Assembly (NCBI GenBank): GCA_947165045.1
Contig: CAMUYW010000007.1
Location: 1-64,000, forward strand
DNA length: 64,000 nt
Source of the DNA: an uncultured Fibrobacter sp.
GTDB taxonomy: Bacteria > Fibrobacterota > Fibrobacteria > Fibrobacterales > Fibrobacteraceae
Direction of reading: 5' to 3'
In this document: positions 25,807 through 34,943 of the stretch, piece by piece
Layout of the letters: the number at the start of each line of letters is the position of its first letter
How positions within the stretch are numbered: the first letter of the stretch is position 1
The notes under the pieces: generated by a model
Seen by the model: the letters and a program-made list of their open reading frames with translations, nothing else
What the model was told of the DNA's origin: nothing
Databases searched by the model: none
Made by a program: the position numbers and the translations under genes

Positions 25807-26316
25807 CTAATCAAAAATTATCGATTGTAACATGTTTTCAAGTTTTTTCTTTCCAATTCCATGCACTTTTTTAAGGTCCGAGGGGCCTTTAAACGTTCCA
25901 ATCGCCTTTCTGCGTTCAATAATTTTCTCCGCAAGCTTGGGTCCAACCCCCTTTAGCGCGCACAAATCGTCGGCACTCGCCGTATTGATATGAAGCGGAA
26001 GTTCGACAATCTTTTTTGCTTTTCGGTGATGTTCAGAAGAAGTCGGATGGAGTCGTTTGTCAATCGAAGATGTATCTATGAGAGGTTCCGCAGCAGATTC
26101 TAATTTATTTGCAATTGCAAGAGAATCGTCAACCACGTCCGCATCTCCAGGATTCACCTTTTCAAAAGTAGGCAAAGGAGAATTCGCAATAACGACAGCG
26201 TCCCCCACCTCAAATTCTTCGATAGACGGGAGTCCCCATGGGAGATAACGGACGATTAAACCAATTGTAAAGAGAATGATAGCTAGTTTGAGTGTTCTTT
26301 TTTCAGATGCGTTCAT
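25807..26316 (-). CDS. ComEA-like helix-hairpin-helix DNA-binding protein
   Basis: A 169-residue membrane-anchored protein: one N-terminal hydrophobic helix (LKLAIILFTIGLIVRYL), a linker of about 80 residues, and two helix-hairpin-helix motifs at the C-terminus (INTASADDLCALKGVGPKLAEKIIERR, then LKKVHGIGKKKLENML). ComEA proteins bind incoming DNA in natural transformation, working with type IV pili. The nearby pil genes make that plausible, though no comEC is in this window. It overlaps the kdsB stop (ATGA). Confidence 0.85.
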   Translation of the reverse strand: MNASEKRTLKLAIILFTIGLIVRYLPWGLPSIEEFEVGDAVVIANSPLPTFEKVNPGDADVVDDSLAIANKLESAAEPLIDTSSIDKRLHPTSSEHHRKAKKIVELPLHINTASADDLCALKGVGPKLAEKIIERRKAIGTFKGPSDLKKVHGIGKKKLENMLQSIIFD

Positions 26317-27050
26317 AGCCTTTTCTGTTCATGTTCATCTAGCAAAGGATATAATAAACGATCTAATAAAATATTCTCAACGTGGGTCGCGTCTGACGGG
26401 ACGTCCACCGAGATGCTCGGGTAAGCGCTTTGAACAATGCGGATCGGGCGGCGCCCAAGGATTCGCATTTGCTCCAGCGAGCGTTCCTGCTCAATTTTGC
26501 TCTGCGGAAGAGACGCAAACTCGTCACGCGCCGCGCGGGAGTAAGCATAAATGCCCTGGTGCTGGAACCAACGGCTAGCTTCAGCAGGCGGAACCGACCG
26601 CGTAAAGTCGATTGCCAAGCCATCGCGAACGAGCACTTTCACGACGGTCTTAAGTTCAGCTTCTGCCGGATTCAGTGGACAAGCCACCGTCACCCAACAG
26701 TCGGGGTGTTCCGAAAGTTCACAGGCGACATCGCGAAGCACCGAAGGTTCTACAAGAGGCTCATCGCCTTGAAGATTCACGACTAAGTCGAGGTCGAGCT
26801 TTTGAGCCGCCTCAGCCACGCGGTCAGACCCAGTAGCGCACTCGCCCGTCATCACACAGTCAAAGCCCGCGGCCTCGACAACCGTTTCGATTTCGGGAGA
26901 ATCCGTTGCGCAGACAATGCGATCAAAGCAATCCGCAAGCATTGCCCGTTCCAGCGTACGGACAATCATTTCCTTGCCGTTGAGCTTTAGGAGAGGTTTC
27001 CCCGGGAATCTGGATGAGCCCATACGGGCAGGAACAATGCAACTGACCAT
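26313..27050 (-). CDS. kdsB: 3-deoxy-manno-octulosonate cytidylyltransferase
   Basis: A 245-residue sugar nucleotidyltransferase that makes CMP-Kdo for lipopolysaccharide. The N-terminus is IVPARMGSSRFPGKPL, the typical CMP-binding loop, followed by VCATDSPEI, TGSDRVAEAA and NLQGDEPLV. I start at 27050 so that the conserved core is at the N-terminus; a frame 17 codons longer has no family match. With lptD in the same window it indicates a Kdo-containing outer membrane. Confidence 0.93.
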   Translation of the reverse strand: MVSCIVPARMGSSRFPGKPLLKLNGKEMIVRTLERAMLADCFDRIVCATDSPEIETVVEAAGFDCVMTGECATGSDRVAEAAQKLDLDLVVNLQGDEPLVEPSVLRDVACELSEHPDCWVTVACPLNPAEAELKTVVKVLVRDGLAIDFTRSVPPAEASRWFQHQGIYAYSRAARDEFASLPQSKIEQERSLEQMRILGRRPIRIVQSAYPSISVDVPSDATHVENILLDRLLYPLLDEHEQKRL

Positions 27051-27112
27051 TTCGGATTGCGTCAAAATGCGCAGGCACAAAATGCACGCGGAAAAGCGCA
27101 AAAATGCGCCGA

Positions 27113-27394
27113 CTACATCACCTTCGGGATAGCGAAGTGGTCGTTTTCGACTGCCGGAGCGTTTGCAAAAGCCTGATCGAGCGTAAAGCCCTGCACCGGG
27201 ACATCTTCGCGAAGGATGGTTGCGCCGTTTTCGACAGCAGTCATCGGTTCCACGTTAGAAAGGTCCAATGCCTTCAATGCTTCGAGATGGTCGAGCATCT
27301 TGTCCAAATGACCCTTGATAGCCGGAATATCTTCTTCTGCAATACTCAAGCGAGACAACTTCGCGAGCTTCAAAACTTCTTCACGTTCAAGCAT
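27113..27394 (-). CDS. gatC: aspartyl/glutamyl-tRNA amidotransferase subunit C
   Basis: A 93-residue protein matching GatC over its length: LKLAKLSRLSIAEEDI at the start, LDHLEALKALDLSNVEPMTAVEN in the middle and LREDVPVQGFTLDQAFANAP towards the end. It stabilises GatA in the GatCAB complex that makes Gln- or Asn-tRNA by transamidation. AGAGG precedes the start. gatA and gatB are not in the window. Confidence 0.93.
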   Translation of the reverse strand: MLEREEVLKLAKLSRLSIAEEDIPAIKGHLDKMLDHLEALKALDLSNVEPMTAVENGATILREDVPVQGFTLDQAFANAPAVENDHFAIPKVM

Positions 27395-27478
27395 AAAAAA
27401 CCTCTTTTTTTACAGGATGCAAGATAGAAAATTTTTTCTACTCCGCTAAGATTTGTTCCTCGGTATACCCAAAGTAAG

Positions 27479-28456
27479 TTATCCATGAGACTGTCTACTT
27501 TGACGAAGTACCTCTAATTTGGCCTGCATTTCGGCAATTTTTTCATCGGACATTCCCATTTCACGCAAAACGGCTTCAGTATCGTTTCGATTCTGAGCTA
27601 ATTCCGCTTCTGCATTCTCGGCTTTTTGACGTTCTTCGTTAATCAGCTTTTTCGCCTTGGCTTGCGCATCGGCAATTTCCTGGCGGTAAACATCGCCGGC
27701 ACTGACGAATCCGTACTTTTGTCCAATGCTCTTGAAAGCCATGTTCAACTCCTTCATAACTTCTTTACCGAGATACTCCAGTAAATATAGACTTATTTTT
27801 TCGAGCAAACAAGAGAGCTCGTTGCTGGGCATTTTTCGCAATCTCGGCTTGAATTGACGGAACACTTCAAGGAAGGCATCCTTGTCGTAAGCATGCGCCA
27901 TCGCCGCGATTCCAAGGCCAGTTGCGACATCTTCGCAAGCGAGGCTGTCGCTATCCGGAATGTCCGACATGTTCACGAACGCACAGCGGAACGGCAAAAC
28001 CATGCCGTGAAAATATGCAGGATAGTCCTTTTCAAGCAACTCTAGCGGGTTCCAGTTATCACGTCCATTGTAGAATATCATCGCCATCGTCGGGAGTCCG
28101 TCGAATAGGCGGCCCTCGTCAAAGCGTTTCATCACGGAACGCATGTAACGCGCAAGCTGATTGAACATATCGGCATCGCGGCCAGACTTATGTTCCACAA
28201 GGATGCCCACAAACACGGGAGCGCCTGTCAGGACATTCACGCGGAATGCCAAATCTGCGTCACCCGTTTCATAGACCTCGGAATACGAATCCGGAATGCG
28301 TACAAGCGTATCCAAATTTACCGCAGCGAGGAACTCCCCCACATCAATATTTATTTTACCTGCAAGTTCCAGCAAGTACCTGAGATGTTTTACATCTGCA
28401 AATAGCCAACGGAAAAAAGCATCGTGAGGCTTTTTTGCAGTCTGTTTTTCTTCCAT
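27479..28456 (-). CDS. Rpn/YhgA-family PD-(D/E)XK nuclease
   Basis: A 325-residue protein opening with PHDAFFRWLFAD, the family hallmark, followed by the nuclease core: GDADLAFRV (Asp), then FVGILVEHKSGRD (Glu-x-Lys). The C-terminal 60 residues form a charged coiled coil (EERQKAENAEAELAQNRNDTEAVLREMGMS). Rpn proteins are DNA endonucleases that promote RecA-independent recombination and are often multicopy and called putative transposases. I see no terminal inverted repeats or target duplication. A series of GATATAA-type AT-rich repeats lies just upstream (28500-28535). Confidence 0.88.
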   Translation of the reverse strand: MEEKQTAKKPHDAFFRWLFADVKHLRYLLELAGKINIDVGEFLAAVNLDTLVRIPDSYSEVYETGDADLAFRVNVLTGAPVFVGILVEHKSGRDADMFNQLARYMRSVMKRFDEGRLFDGLPTMAMIFYNGRDNWNPLELLEKDYPAYFHGMVLPFRCAFVNMSDIPDSDSLACEDVATGLGIAAMAHAYDKDAFLEVFRQFKPRLRKMPSNELSCLLEKISLYLLEYLGKEVMKELNMAFKSIGQKYGFVSAGDVYRQEIADAQAKAKKLINEERQKAENAEAELAQNRNDTEAVLREMGMSDEKIAEMQAKLEVLRQSRQSHG

Positions 28457-28612
28457 AGAATATCCTTTCTCTTTTTAGAGACAAGTTCATAAAAGAAATG
28501 ATATAAGAAAGGATATAGAAAACGATATAATAAAGTCAGTTCGTTAGAACTGGCTATAATCTAACAAACACGTTCAAGAAAAACAAGGGGGCGTTTTGCA
28601 GAGCATCCATTT

Positions 28613-28703
28613 TGCAAACAACCGTTTGCACGAGTGTCGCGGCAACCAAGCTAGCTTGTTTTCATGACCGAGTCGCAGGTTGTTCTATAAACAACCGTTT
28701 GCA
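28613..28703. repeat. paired copies of a short inverted repeat with an internal palindrome
   Basis: AAACAACCGTTTGCA occurs at 28616-28630 and again at 28689-28703, 73 bases apart. The first copy extends to the inverted repeat TGCAAAC-AACC-GTTTGCA. Between them lie CAAGCTAGCTTG (a 12-base palindrome) and CATGACCGAGTCGCAGG, whose core TCATGACCGAG recurs near 57827. No gene is evident here; the stretch between 28457 and 28711 otherwise appears empty. Confidence 0.55.
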
Positions 28704-28711
28704 AACTAAAT

Positions 28712-29290
28712 TCACTCAGTAAAGGTAAACGGGATGGTGACAGTTGTTTCACCCGTTTTTTCCCTGTGGAAAAACCAGCGACGTATGTATTGTTGTATTT
28801 CGGCATCAAATTCGCGATTTTGCGTTGTAGATGAAACAATGGAAACGTCAGTCACTCCGCCATCTGCAGCAATTGTTAATTTTAAGGTAATCTTGCCTCG
28901 GAATTTATGGCCTTTTTTCAAATACTTTTCATAAACATGGCGAAGCCCCGGTACACGCATACGAACTATTTTTTTAATATCCGAAACAGTTCGATTGGCT
29001 CCATTTTTATTTTTCACCTTAATATCACGTTCAGAAGGCATCTTAACAGAGCCCTTTATTTTTTGCGCAGCTAAAATATTACTTCCAACCTGATCACCGA
29101 AAAAAGAACCAAAACTTTCATAACCACGGTTATAATAATCATGCTCTGACGAGTCTTGACTACTCTCGGATTCATTTGAACTACTTGAATTTTCTACTAG
29201 CCCCTTTTCTTCATTACAACCTGAAAAAATAAAGGCGACACATGCGATGACAATCGCAATGATAAACTTGTCCATTTTACAAATTTTCAT
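28712..29290 (-). CDS. lipoprotein with AgmX/TonB-like C-terminal domain
   Basis: A protein of about 192 residues with a lipoprotein signal (IVIACVAFIFSGC, lipobox FSGC), a serine-rich linker (ENSSSSNESESSQDSSE), and a C-terminal domain of the AgmX/PglI and TonB type (GLRHVYEKYLKKGHKFRGKITLKLTIAADGGVTDVSIV, ending TTVTIPFTF). In gliding or transport systems such domains transmit force or bind an outer-membrane partner; here the partner is unknown. Starts at 29275, 29290 or 29299 are all possible; I took 29290. It follows no obvious operon partner. Confidence 0.75.
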   Translation of the reverse strand: MKICKMDKFIIAIVIACVAFIFSGCNEEKGLVENSSSSNESESSQDSSEHDYYNRGYESFGSFFGDQVGSNILAAQKIKGSVKMPSERDIKVKNKNGANRTVSDIKKIVRMRVPGLRHVYEKYLKKGHKFRGKITLKLTIAADGGVTDVSIVSSTTQNREFDAEIQQYIRRWFFHREKTGETTVTIPFTFTE

Positions 29291-29380
29291 ATTCACCATA
29301 CATTCTGTATTACAAACGTTAGCACCACTGAATATCATTTACAAAAATACAGAAACAATACCAAGCGTTTTTATGAAAAT

Positions 29381-31930
29381 TTACCCAATCACTTCCAATG
29401 CAGCGTACTTGAGGATAATGGTGCGATTGACGCTATCGCGATCAAAGCGGACATCGACGCGGGCATTGTCGCCACTACCGTAAGCCTTCATGATAACGCC
29501 ATTGCCGTACTTGGAATGGCGAACACGAACGCCTGCCTGGTATGGATTCTGATTTGCAACTTGGCTATATTCATCATAAACGACTTTCGGGCCACTCGGA
29601 GCAGTAGGCTTCGGTGAAGCCACCTTAATCGGGTTACGATAAACGATATGCTTATCATTCTTTTTGACGGATGCAGGCACTACAGCCGGGCGAGAACCAT
29701 AAGAACCGTACGAAGAACCGCCATAGTTGCCTGAGCCGCTACGAGAGCCGTACGAATTGCCGCCACCATACGATCCGCCGGACGGACGCGAATTACCGTA
29801 AGAACCCGACGATCCGTAAGACGGACGGGAGCCATAATTTGAAGAACCGTACGAAGAACTAGAACGAGTATTCCCGACAAAACTGGGAACGGACGGACGC
29901 GTATTCAGGCATGGCGTAAAGTCTACAACAGACGGGTCCAATTCCTTGAGGAATCGCGACGGCGCAAACGGACGGATATTGCCTTGGAAGAATCGACGTT
30001 CGGCATGGTACAGATAAAGTTTCTTTTCGGCACGGGTGCAGCCGACATAGAACAAACGACGTTCTTCTTCCATCTGCTCGTTGATTTCGGCCATCGAAAG
30101 CATGGATGTTCCACGCACCAGCGGGAAGATTTCGTCATCGCAACCGGCAAGGTGAACCGTATTGAATTCAAGACCCTTCGCCATGTGGATCGTCATGAGC
30201 GTCACAAGGCCCTTCGACGTATCGACCTTCTTGTCGCCATCGGTCAAAAGCGAAATATCCTGCAAGAACGCATCGAGCGTTGCACCCGGATGGTCTTCGT
30301 CAAATTCGCGGATAGCGTTGATCATTTCGTCCAAGTTCGCAATGCGTTCGTCGGCCGTGACTTCGTCTTCCTTGCGCAAAAATTCCTTATAACCGATATC
30401 GTTGATAATGTTTTCGGCAAGAATCGGGAGCGGAGTTTCGCCAGAATTCATCATATTCTTCCAGCGGATTACAAGATCGGTAAAGCCTTTCAACTTCGGA
30501 GCACCGCGCCCCGTGCCGTTCGCCTCGGTCAACAAATTGTCCCACAGCGACCCCTCGCCCGCTTTCACCTTGGCGAGTACGCCTTCGACAGTCGTCTTGC
30601 CGATGGCACGCGGTGGCGTATTGATCACACGCAGGTAAGCCGCATCATCTTTTTCATTGGCGAGTACGCGCAAGTAGGCCAAAATATCCTTGATTTCCTT
30701 GCGGTCCCAGAACCTCGTTCCGCCAAAAATCACCGACGGAATACGCATGTCGTTCAGCGCCTTTTCGAGCAAACGCGACTGTGCGTTCGTGCGGTAGAAC
30801 ACCGCCGTTTTCGCGTAAAAATCAGGCCCGGCCTGCGCAATCGCCTTGGCAATGTTCGAAGCTTCGGAGCGGTCATCCTCGAAATAGCGCACGTAAATGA
30901 GTTCGCCCGCTTCCTCCTTAGAATACACATTTTTTTGCATTTCAGCAGGGCGCACGTTATGCGCGATTACGGACCCCGCGCCCTTCACAATGTTCGCCGT
31001 CGAGCGGTAATTACGTTCGAGCTTGACAATCGTCACCGGTGCAAAATCGCGATGGAAGTTGCGAATAATCTTGATGTTCGCACCACGCCAGCCGTAAATA
31101 CTCTGGTCGTCATCACCCACTACCGTTACATTCTTGGTTTCCGGATTGATTAGCATTTTCAAAAGTTCATACTGAACATCGTTCGTGTCCTGGTATTCAT
31201 CGACCACGACATACTGGAATTGACGTCTCAGCTGGCGAACAAGTTCCGGCACCATCTGGAGCATTTTGACCGTATTGAAAAGCAAGTCATCGAAGTCCAT
31301 GGCGTTCGATTCGGAGAGCTTTTTCTGGTAAGCCGCATAATACTTCGCATAGCGTTCCTGGTCTGCAAATTCGGCATTCATCATCGCAATGTCCGGAGTC
31401 TGCAACGTAGCCTTATCGCCCTTGTACAAAATCGTATTCTTGTAGCGCGAAATCGCACCATGAATCTTTTTCAGTTCAGCGGCATCGTAATCGTCACCCA
31501 AATCATCCTTCAAAATTTCCTTGAGGATTCGCTTCTGATCGTCATCATCGTAAATCGAAAAATTCGCATCAAACCATTTGCCGCCAAGCGCCTGAATCAC
31601 AAAATCCTTCGCGAGGCAAAGTTTCAAAAGCTTAAGGCACACGGAATGGAACGTTCCCATCCACATAAAGGGCAAGCGATTATCCAAAAGTTTCTGGATA
31701 CGGTCCTTCATTTCGCGAGCGGCCTTGTTTGTAAACGTCACCGCCAAAACACGATTGGATTCCACTTTGTGGAATGAAACCAAATGGGCAATCTTGTAAG
31801 TAATGCAACGAGTCTTTCCAGAACCTGCACCAGCAAGAATCAGCATCGGGCCGTTAATTTTCTTGGCAGCTGCCGCCTGTTCCGGGTTCAACTCACGATC
31901 TAAAACACTACCATCTACAGTATTTGCCAT
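29381..31930 (-). CDS. UvrD/PcrA-family DNA helicase with a Gly/Ser/Tyr-rich linker
   Basis: An 849-residue superfamily 1 helicase. Walker A is AGAGSGKT near residue 34, motif II DEYQDTN, motif III GDDDQSIYGWRGA, and motif VI VGCTRAEKKLYLYHA. The two 2B/1B insertions are normal. After about residue 675 comes a stretch of some 75 residues made almost wholly of Ser, Gly, Tyr, Asn and Arg in SYGS/NYGS/GSYG units. The protein then closes with a Tudor-like domain (VRHSKYGNGVIMKAYG ... VRFDRDSVNRTIILKYAALEVI) of the PcrA type that binds RNA polymerase. The role is DNA repair and removal of proteins from DNA. The linker is far more regular than in the usual homologues. Confidence 0.93.
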   Translation of the reverse strand: MANTVDGSVLDRELNPEQAAAAKKINGPMLILAGAGSGKTRCITYKIAHLVSFHKVESNRVLAVTFTNKAAREMKDRIQKLLDNRLPFMWMGTFHSVCLKLLKLCLAKDFVIQALGGKWFDANFSIYDDDDQKRILKEILKDDLGDDYDAAELKKIHGAISRYKNTILYKGDKATLQTPDIAMMNAEFADQERYAKYYAAYQKKLSESNAMDFDDLLFNTVKMLQMVPELVRQLRRQFQYVVVDEYQDTNDVQYELLKMLINPETKNVTVVGDDDQSIYGWRGANIKIIRNFHRDFAPVTIVKLERNYRSTANIVKGAGSVIAHNVRPAEMQKNVYSKEEAGELIYVRYFEDDRSEASNIAKAIAQAGPDFYAKTAVFYRTNAQSRLLEKALNDMRIPSVIFGGTRFWDRKEIKDILAYLRVLANEKDDAAYLRVINTPPRAIGKTTVEGVLAKVKAGEGSLWDNLLTEANGTGRGAPKLKGFTDLVIRWKNMMNSGETPLPILAENIINDIGYKEFLRKEDEVTADERIANLDEMINAIREFDEDHPGATLDAFLQDISLLTDGDKKVDTSKGLVTLMTIHMAKGLEFNTVHLAGCDDEIFPLVRGTSMLSMAEINEQMEEERRLFYVGCTRAEKKLYLYHAERRFFQGNIRPFAPSRFLKELDPSVVDFTPCLNTRPSVPSFVGNTRSSSSYGSSNYGSRPSYGSSGSYGNSRPSGGSYGGGNSYGSRSGSGNYGGSSYGSYGSRPAVVPASVKKNDKHIVYRNPIKVASPKPTAPSGPKVVYDEYSQVANQNPYQAGVRVRHSKYGNGVIMKAYGSGDNARVDVRFDRDSVNRTIILKYAALEVIG

Positions 31931-31970
31931 CCTGCACCTCTAGTCGATACACGGATGTGCAATATAGCAA

Positions 31971-33896
31971 TTATTCGTCAGCGGTAGATGCACCAACAGC
32001 CTGTTCCAAGGTCGTAAGACCTTGCAAAGCCTTGTTGATACCGTCCATACGGAGCGTAATCATTTCGCAAGACTTGATTGCCTCGCGCTTGATTTCGTCA
32101 CCGGATGCGCGCTTAATCACGAGGTTACGCACAGATTCGTTCGGCACGAGGAATTCATAAATACCGCAACGGCCTTTGAAGCCCGAACCATCGCACTTTT
32201 CGCAACCGCGTCCGTGGTAGAACTGCATGTCCGGCGAAAGGTGGAGTTCATCGCGGAGTTCCTGGGAAATTTCGACCGGTTCCTTACAGTTCTTGCAAAT
32301 GCGGCGCACAAGTCGCTGGGCAAGCACTCCCTTAATTGCGGTAGACACAAGGAACGGTTCCAATCCCATTTCGAGCAAACGAGGGAAAGCACCTGCAGCA
32401 TCATTCGTATGGAGCGTACTGAAGACCAAGTGGCCCGTCAAAGCAGCTTCGATTGCCATCGTCGAGGTTTCTTGGTCACGCATTTCACCGATCATGATAA
32501 CGTCCGGGTCCTGACGGAGCAAGGCACGAATGCCTGCCGCGAAAGTAAAGCCTGCGGCATTGTTAATCTGACCTTGGTTCACACCATCAATATTCAATTC
32601 CACCGGGTCTTCCATCGTAGAGATGTTGATGGTAGAATCCAAAATTTCACGAATAGACGCATACAATGTAGTAGACTTACCGGAACCCGTCGGACCGGTA
32701 ACCAGAACAATGCCGTTAGGAGCGTTAATTGCATCGATAAACTGCTTAAGCACGCGCGGGTCGAAACCCATTTCTTTAAGCGGGAACTGACCCGAGTTCG
32801 GGTCCAAAATACGCATAACGATCTTTTCGCAAACGCCGCGCTTACGCAGAGATATCGGGAACGAGCTCACACGAAGGTCAACTTCGCTACCCTTGTAACG
32901 CACGGTAAAACGTCCGTCCAACGGTTTACGTTTTTCTGCAATGTCCATCTTGGACAAAAGCTTGATACGCGAAAGAATCTGCGGCATCAAACGTGCCGGA
33001 ATCGGAGACATCACCTGCAAGTCACCATCGATACGGTAACGCAACTTGAGGAACGTTTCCTGCGGTTCAAGGTGAATATCGGATGCATGGCGGGCAATCG
33101 CTTCGTGAATCAATGTTGTCACGATTTTCACGACCTGACGACCTTCTTCGTCAGTAAGTTCAGGTTCGTCGTTACCGCCCTGGCCACGCTCAACAGTTTC
33201 GAGTTCATCGTCGCTAGAAGAACCGATAAGTTCTGCAAGGGATTCTTCGGCAGGTCCATGGCCCGCAAAAAGGATATCGATAGTCTTCTTGATGTCCTGT
33301 TCGGACGCCATGACCACATCGACGTTTTTCTTGACCTTAAACTTGATGGAGTCTCTCAAACGCACGTTCGTCGGGTCTGCCATAGCGACCACGAGAGCCT
33401 GACGCGAGTCCTTCGTCACATAAAGCGGAACAATCTTATGCGTTTTACACTGGTCTTCGGAGATATACTCGTAAACCTTTTCATCAAGCTTGATGGAATC
33501 AAGCTTTACAAAAGGAACTTCAAACTGGCAGCAAAGAATGTCCGTAAGCTTTTTTTCGTCGATAAATTTTAAATCGACAAGCACGCGACCGAGACGCTTA
33601 CCACCCGAAGTTTTCTGCTTTTCAAGAGCTTCGTTTAACTGTTCTTGAGTAATGAAGCCCTGGTCCAGAAGCATTTCACCAATACGCTTCTTGGTAACAC
33701 TCTGCATCTGAACGCCAAGAATATCGGTCAGCTGTTCTTGTTTGACCATGCCAGCCTTAACAAGGATCTGGACAAGGGTCACCTTTTTACCCAACTGCGC
33801 CTGATACTTGACTTCGTCTTCGGCGTACTTCAACTGGTCTTCGTTAATCAAGTTAACGCGAACCAGCAACTGTCCTAAGCTGTTTGAATCCTTCAT
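31971..33896 (-). CDS. pilB: type IV pilus assembly / type II secretion ATPase
   Basis: A 641-residue GspE/PilB-family motor ATPase. The N-terminus has successive MshEN-like cyclic-di-GMP-binding-type segments (LGQLLVRVNLINEDQLKYA, IGEMLLDQGFITQEQLNEAL, LGRVLVDLKFIDEKKLTDIL). Walker A is TGPTGSGKST, the Asp box and Walker B include MIGEMRDQET, the His box is HLVFSTLHTNDA, and two CxxC pairs (CKNCKEP and CEKCDGSG) bind zinc. I start at ATG 33896, which overlaps the thiL stop (ATGA). It would power pilus extension with the PilM and PilN/O-like proteins encoded about 6 kb away. pilC, pilQ and pilin genes are not in the window. Confidence 0.9.
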   Translation of the reverse strand: MKDSNSLGQLLVRVNLINEDQLKYAEDEVKYQAQLGKKVTLVQILVKAGMVKQEQLTDILGVQMQSVTKKRIGEMLLDQGFITQEQLNEALEKQKTSGGKRLGRVLVDLKFIDEKKLTDILCCQFEVPFVKLDSIKLDEKVYEYISEDQCKTHKIVPLYVTKDSRQALVVAMADPTNVRLRDSIKFKVKKNVDVVMASEQDIKKTIDILFAGHGPAEESLAELIGSSSDDELETVERGQGGNDEPELTDEEGRQVVKIVTTLIHEAIARHASDIHLEPQETFLKLRYRIDGDLQVMSPIPARLMPQILSRIKLLSKMDIAEKRKPLDGRFTVRYKGSEVDLRVSSFPISLRKRGVCEKIVMRILDPNSGQFPLKEMGFDPRVLKQFIDAINAPNGIVLVTGPTGSGKSTTLYASIREILDSTINISTMEDPVELNIDGVNQGQINNAAGFTFAAGIRALLRQDPDVIMIGEMRDQETSTMAIEAALTGHLVFSTLHTNDAAGAFPRLLEMGLEPFLVSTAIKGVLAQRLVRRICKNCKEPVEISQELRDELHLSPDMQFYHGRGCEKCDGSGFKGRCGIYEFLVPNESVRNLVIKRASGDEIKREAIKSCEMITLRMDGINKALQGLTTLEQAVGASTADE

Positions 33897-34879
33897 AGAT
33901 GCGACCACGCCTGAGCGTTTAGAATAATCCTACCACCAACTTGTTTTTTCAAAAAAACTCCACACCCCGAATCGACAGAACCAATTTCATGGATTTCTGC
34001 CATTTTGGGCGTTCCCTCTAAATATATACTTTTTGTAAGATTAGAAGTAAACAGTAATTCGTATTCTTCGCCCCCATTTAGCGCAAATTTGAGGGGAGAA
34101 AGCCCGAAATACTCGCACATTTCCAAAACATCGGGGTCAATAGGCAGTTTTTCCTCGTCTATTTCGATGGACACCCCCGAAGAAAGCGCCAAATGATTTG
34201 CCTCGGAACTGAGCCCGTCGCTAATGTCCATGCAGGCGCCACGCACCCCAAGCTTCACCAATTGCGGCCCAGCATCTTCGCAAATATTCGGAGAAAGGTG
34301 GTAATCCACCAATCGTTGGAAGCGCGAAGCCTCCTCGGGATGGTTCATCAAAAGCCATAATCCGGCATCGGATTTGCCAAGAGTCCCTGCCACAAAAACG
34401 CGGTCACCCGGTTTTGCACCGCTGCGAAGAAGAGTCGTTTCGCCATCGGTTGTGCCAAGAAGAGTTGTCGAAAACATCCCGACATCGCCCGAAACCGTAT
34501 CGCCGCCAATCAATGTAATTCCTCTTCTCTCAAAGCCTTGCGCAATCGCCTTTGCAATTCTGTCGCAAGTTTCTTTGCTCCAGGATTTGTTCACGCAAAG
34601 TCCAAAGAGAGCAATGCGGGGCCGACCGCCCATGGAAGACACATCCGATACGTTAGACACAATGTGCTTCTCGACCGCCTGTTCAGGACTAGACCAGTCC
34701 AACCTAAAATGCGTGTTCTCTACCGAGAGATCCTTTGTCGCAAGCCAGCCATCGAAGATGGCGCAGTCATCCCCGGCAGACAACCAGCTGCGGTGCACTG
34801 GAGATTCACGTTTCAAAGGTGCGGCTCCATTCAAAATTTTGCTGACGAACTTAAACTCGCCAAGATCAGGGAATTTCAT
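33893..34879 (-). CDS. thiL: thiamine-monophosphate kinase
   Basis: A 328-residue PurM-like kinase that makes thiamine diphosphate. GDDCAIFDG near the N-terminus, HIVSNVSDVSSMGGRPRIALF, GGDTVSGD, and CMDISDGLSSEANHLA are family signatures in order. A TTG three codons upstream is a possible alternative start. It overlaps pilB by four bases; the two are functionally unrelated. No thiamine riboswitch is evident in the short leader, which is shared with a divergent gene. Confidence 0.93.
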   Translation of the reverse strand: MKFPDLGEFKFVSKILNGAAPLKRESPVHRSWLSAGDDCAIFDGWLATKDLSVENTHFRLDWSSPEQAVEKHIVSNVSDVSSMGGRPRIALFGLCVNKSWSKETCDRIAKAIAQGFERRGITLIGGDTVSGDVGMFSTTLLGTTDGETTLLRSGAKPGDRVFVAGTLGKSDAGLWLLMNHPEEASRFQRLVDYHLSPNICEDAGPQLVKLGVRGACMDISDGLSSEANHLALSSGVSIEIDEEKLPIDPDVLEMCEYFGLSPLKFALNGGEEYELLFTSNLTKSIYLEGTPKMAEIHEIGSVDSGCGVFLKKQVGGRIILNAQAWSHL

Positions 34880-34943
34880 ATTTTTCAAGGCTAAATCAAT
34901 TTTTCTTGCAATAATTTAACAATAAACTTTCTATACTTTAAGC

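Noticed and set aside
27479-28456. Insertion sequence carrying the Rpn/YhgA gene
   Set aside because: No terminal inverted repeats or target-site duplication are visible around it, and it is not a DDE-type transposase.
32022-33572. Long plus-strand reading frame opposite pilB
   Set aside because: It mirrors the pilB codon pattern, has no start signal and no recognisable domain; similar shadows occur opposite the helicase gene at 29984-31153 and the EPSP-synthase-like gene at 7515-8381.
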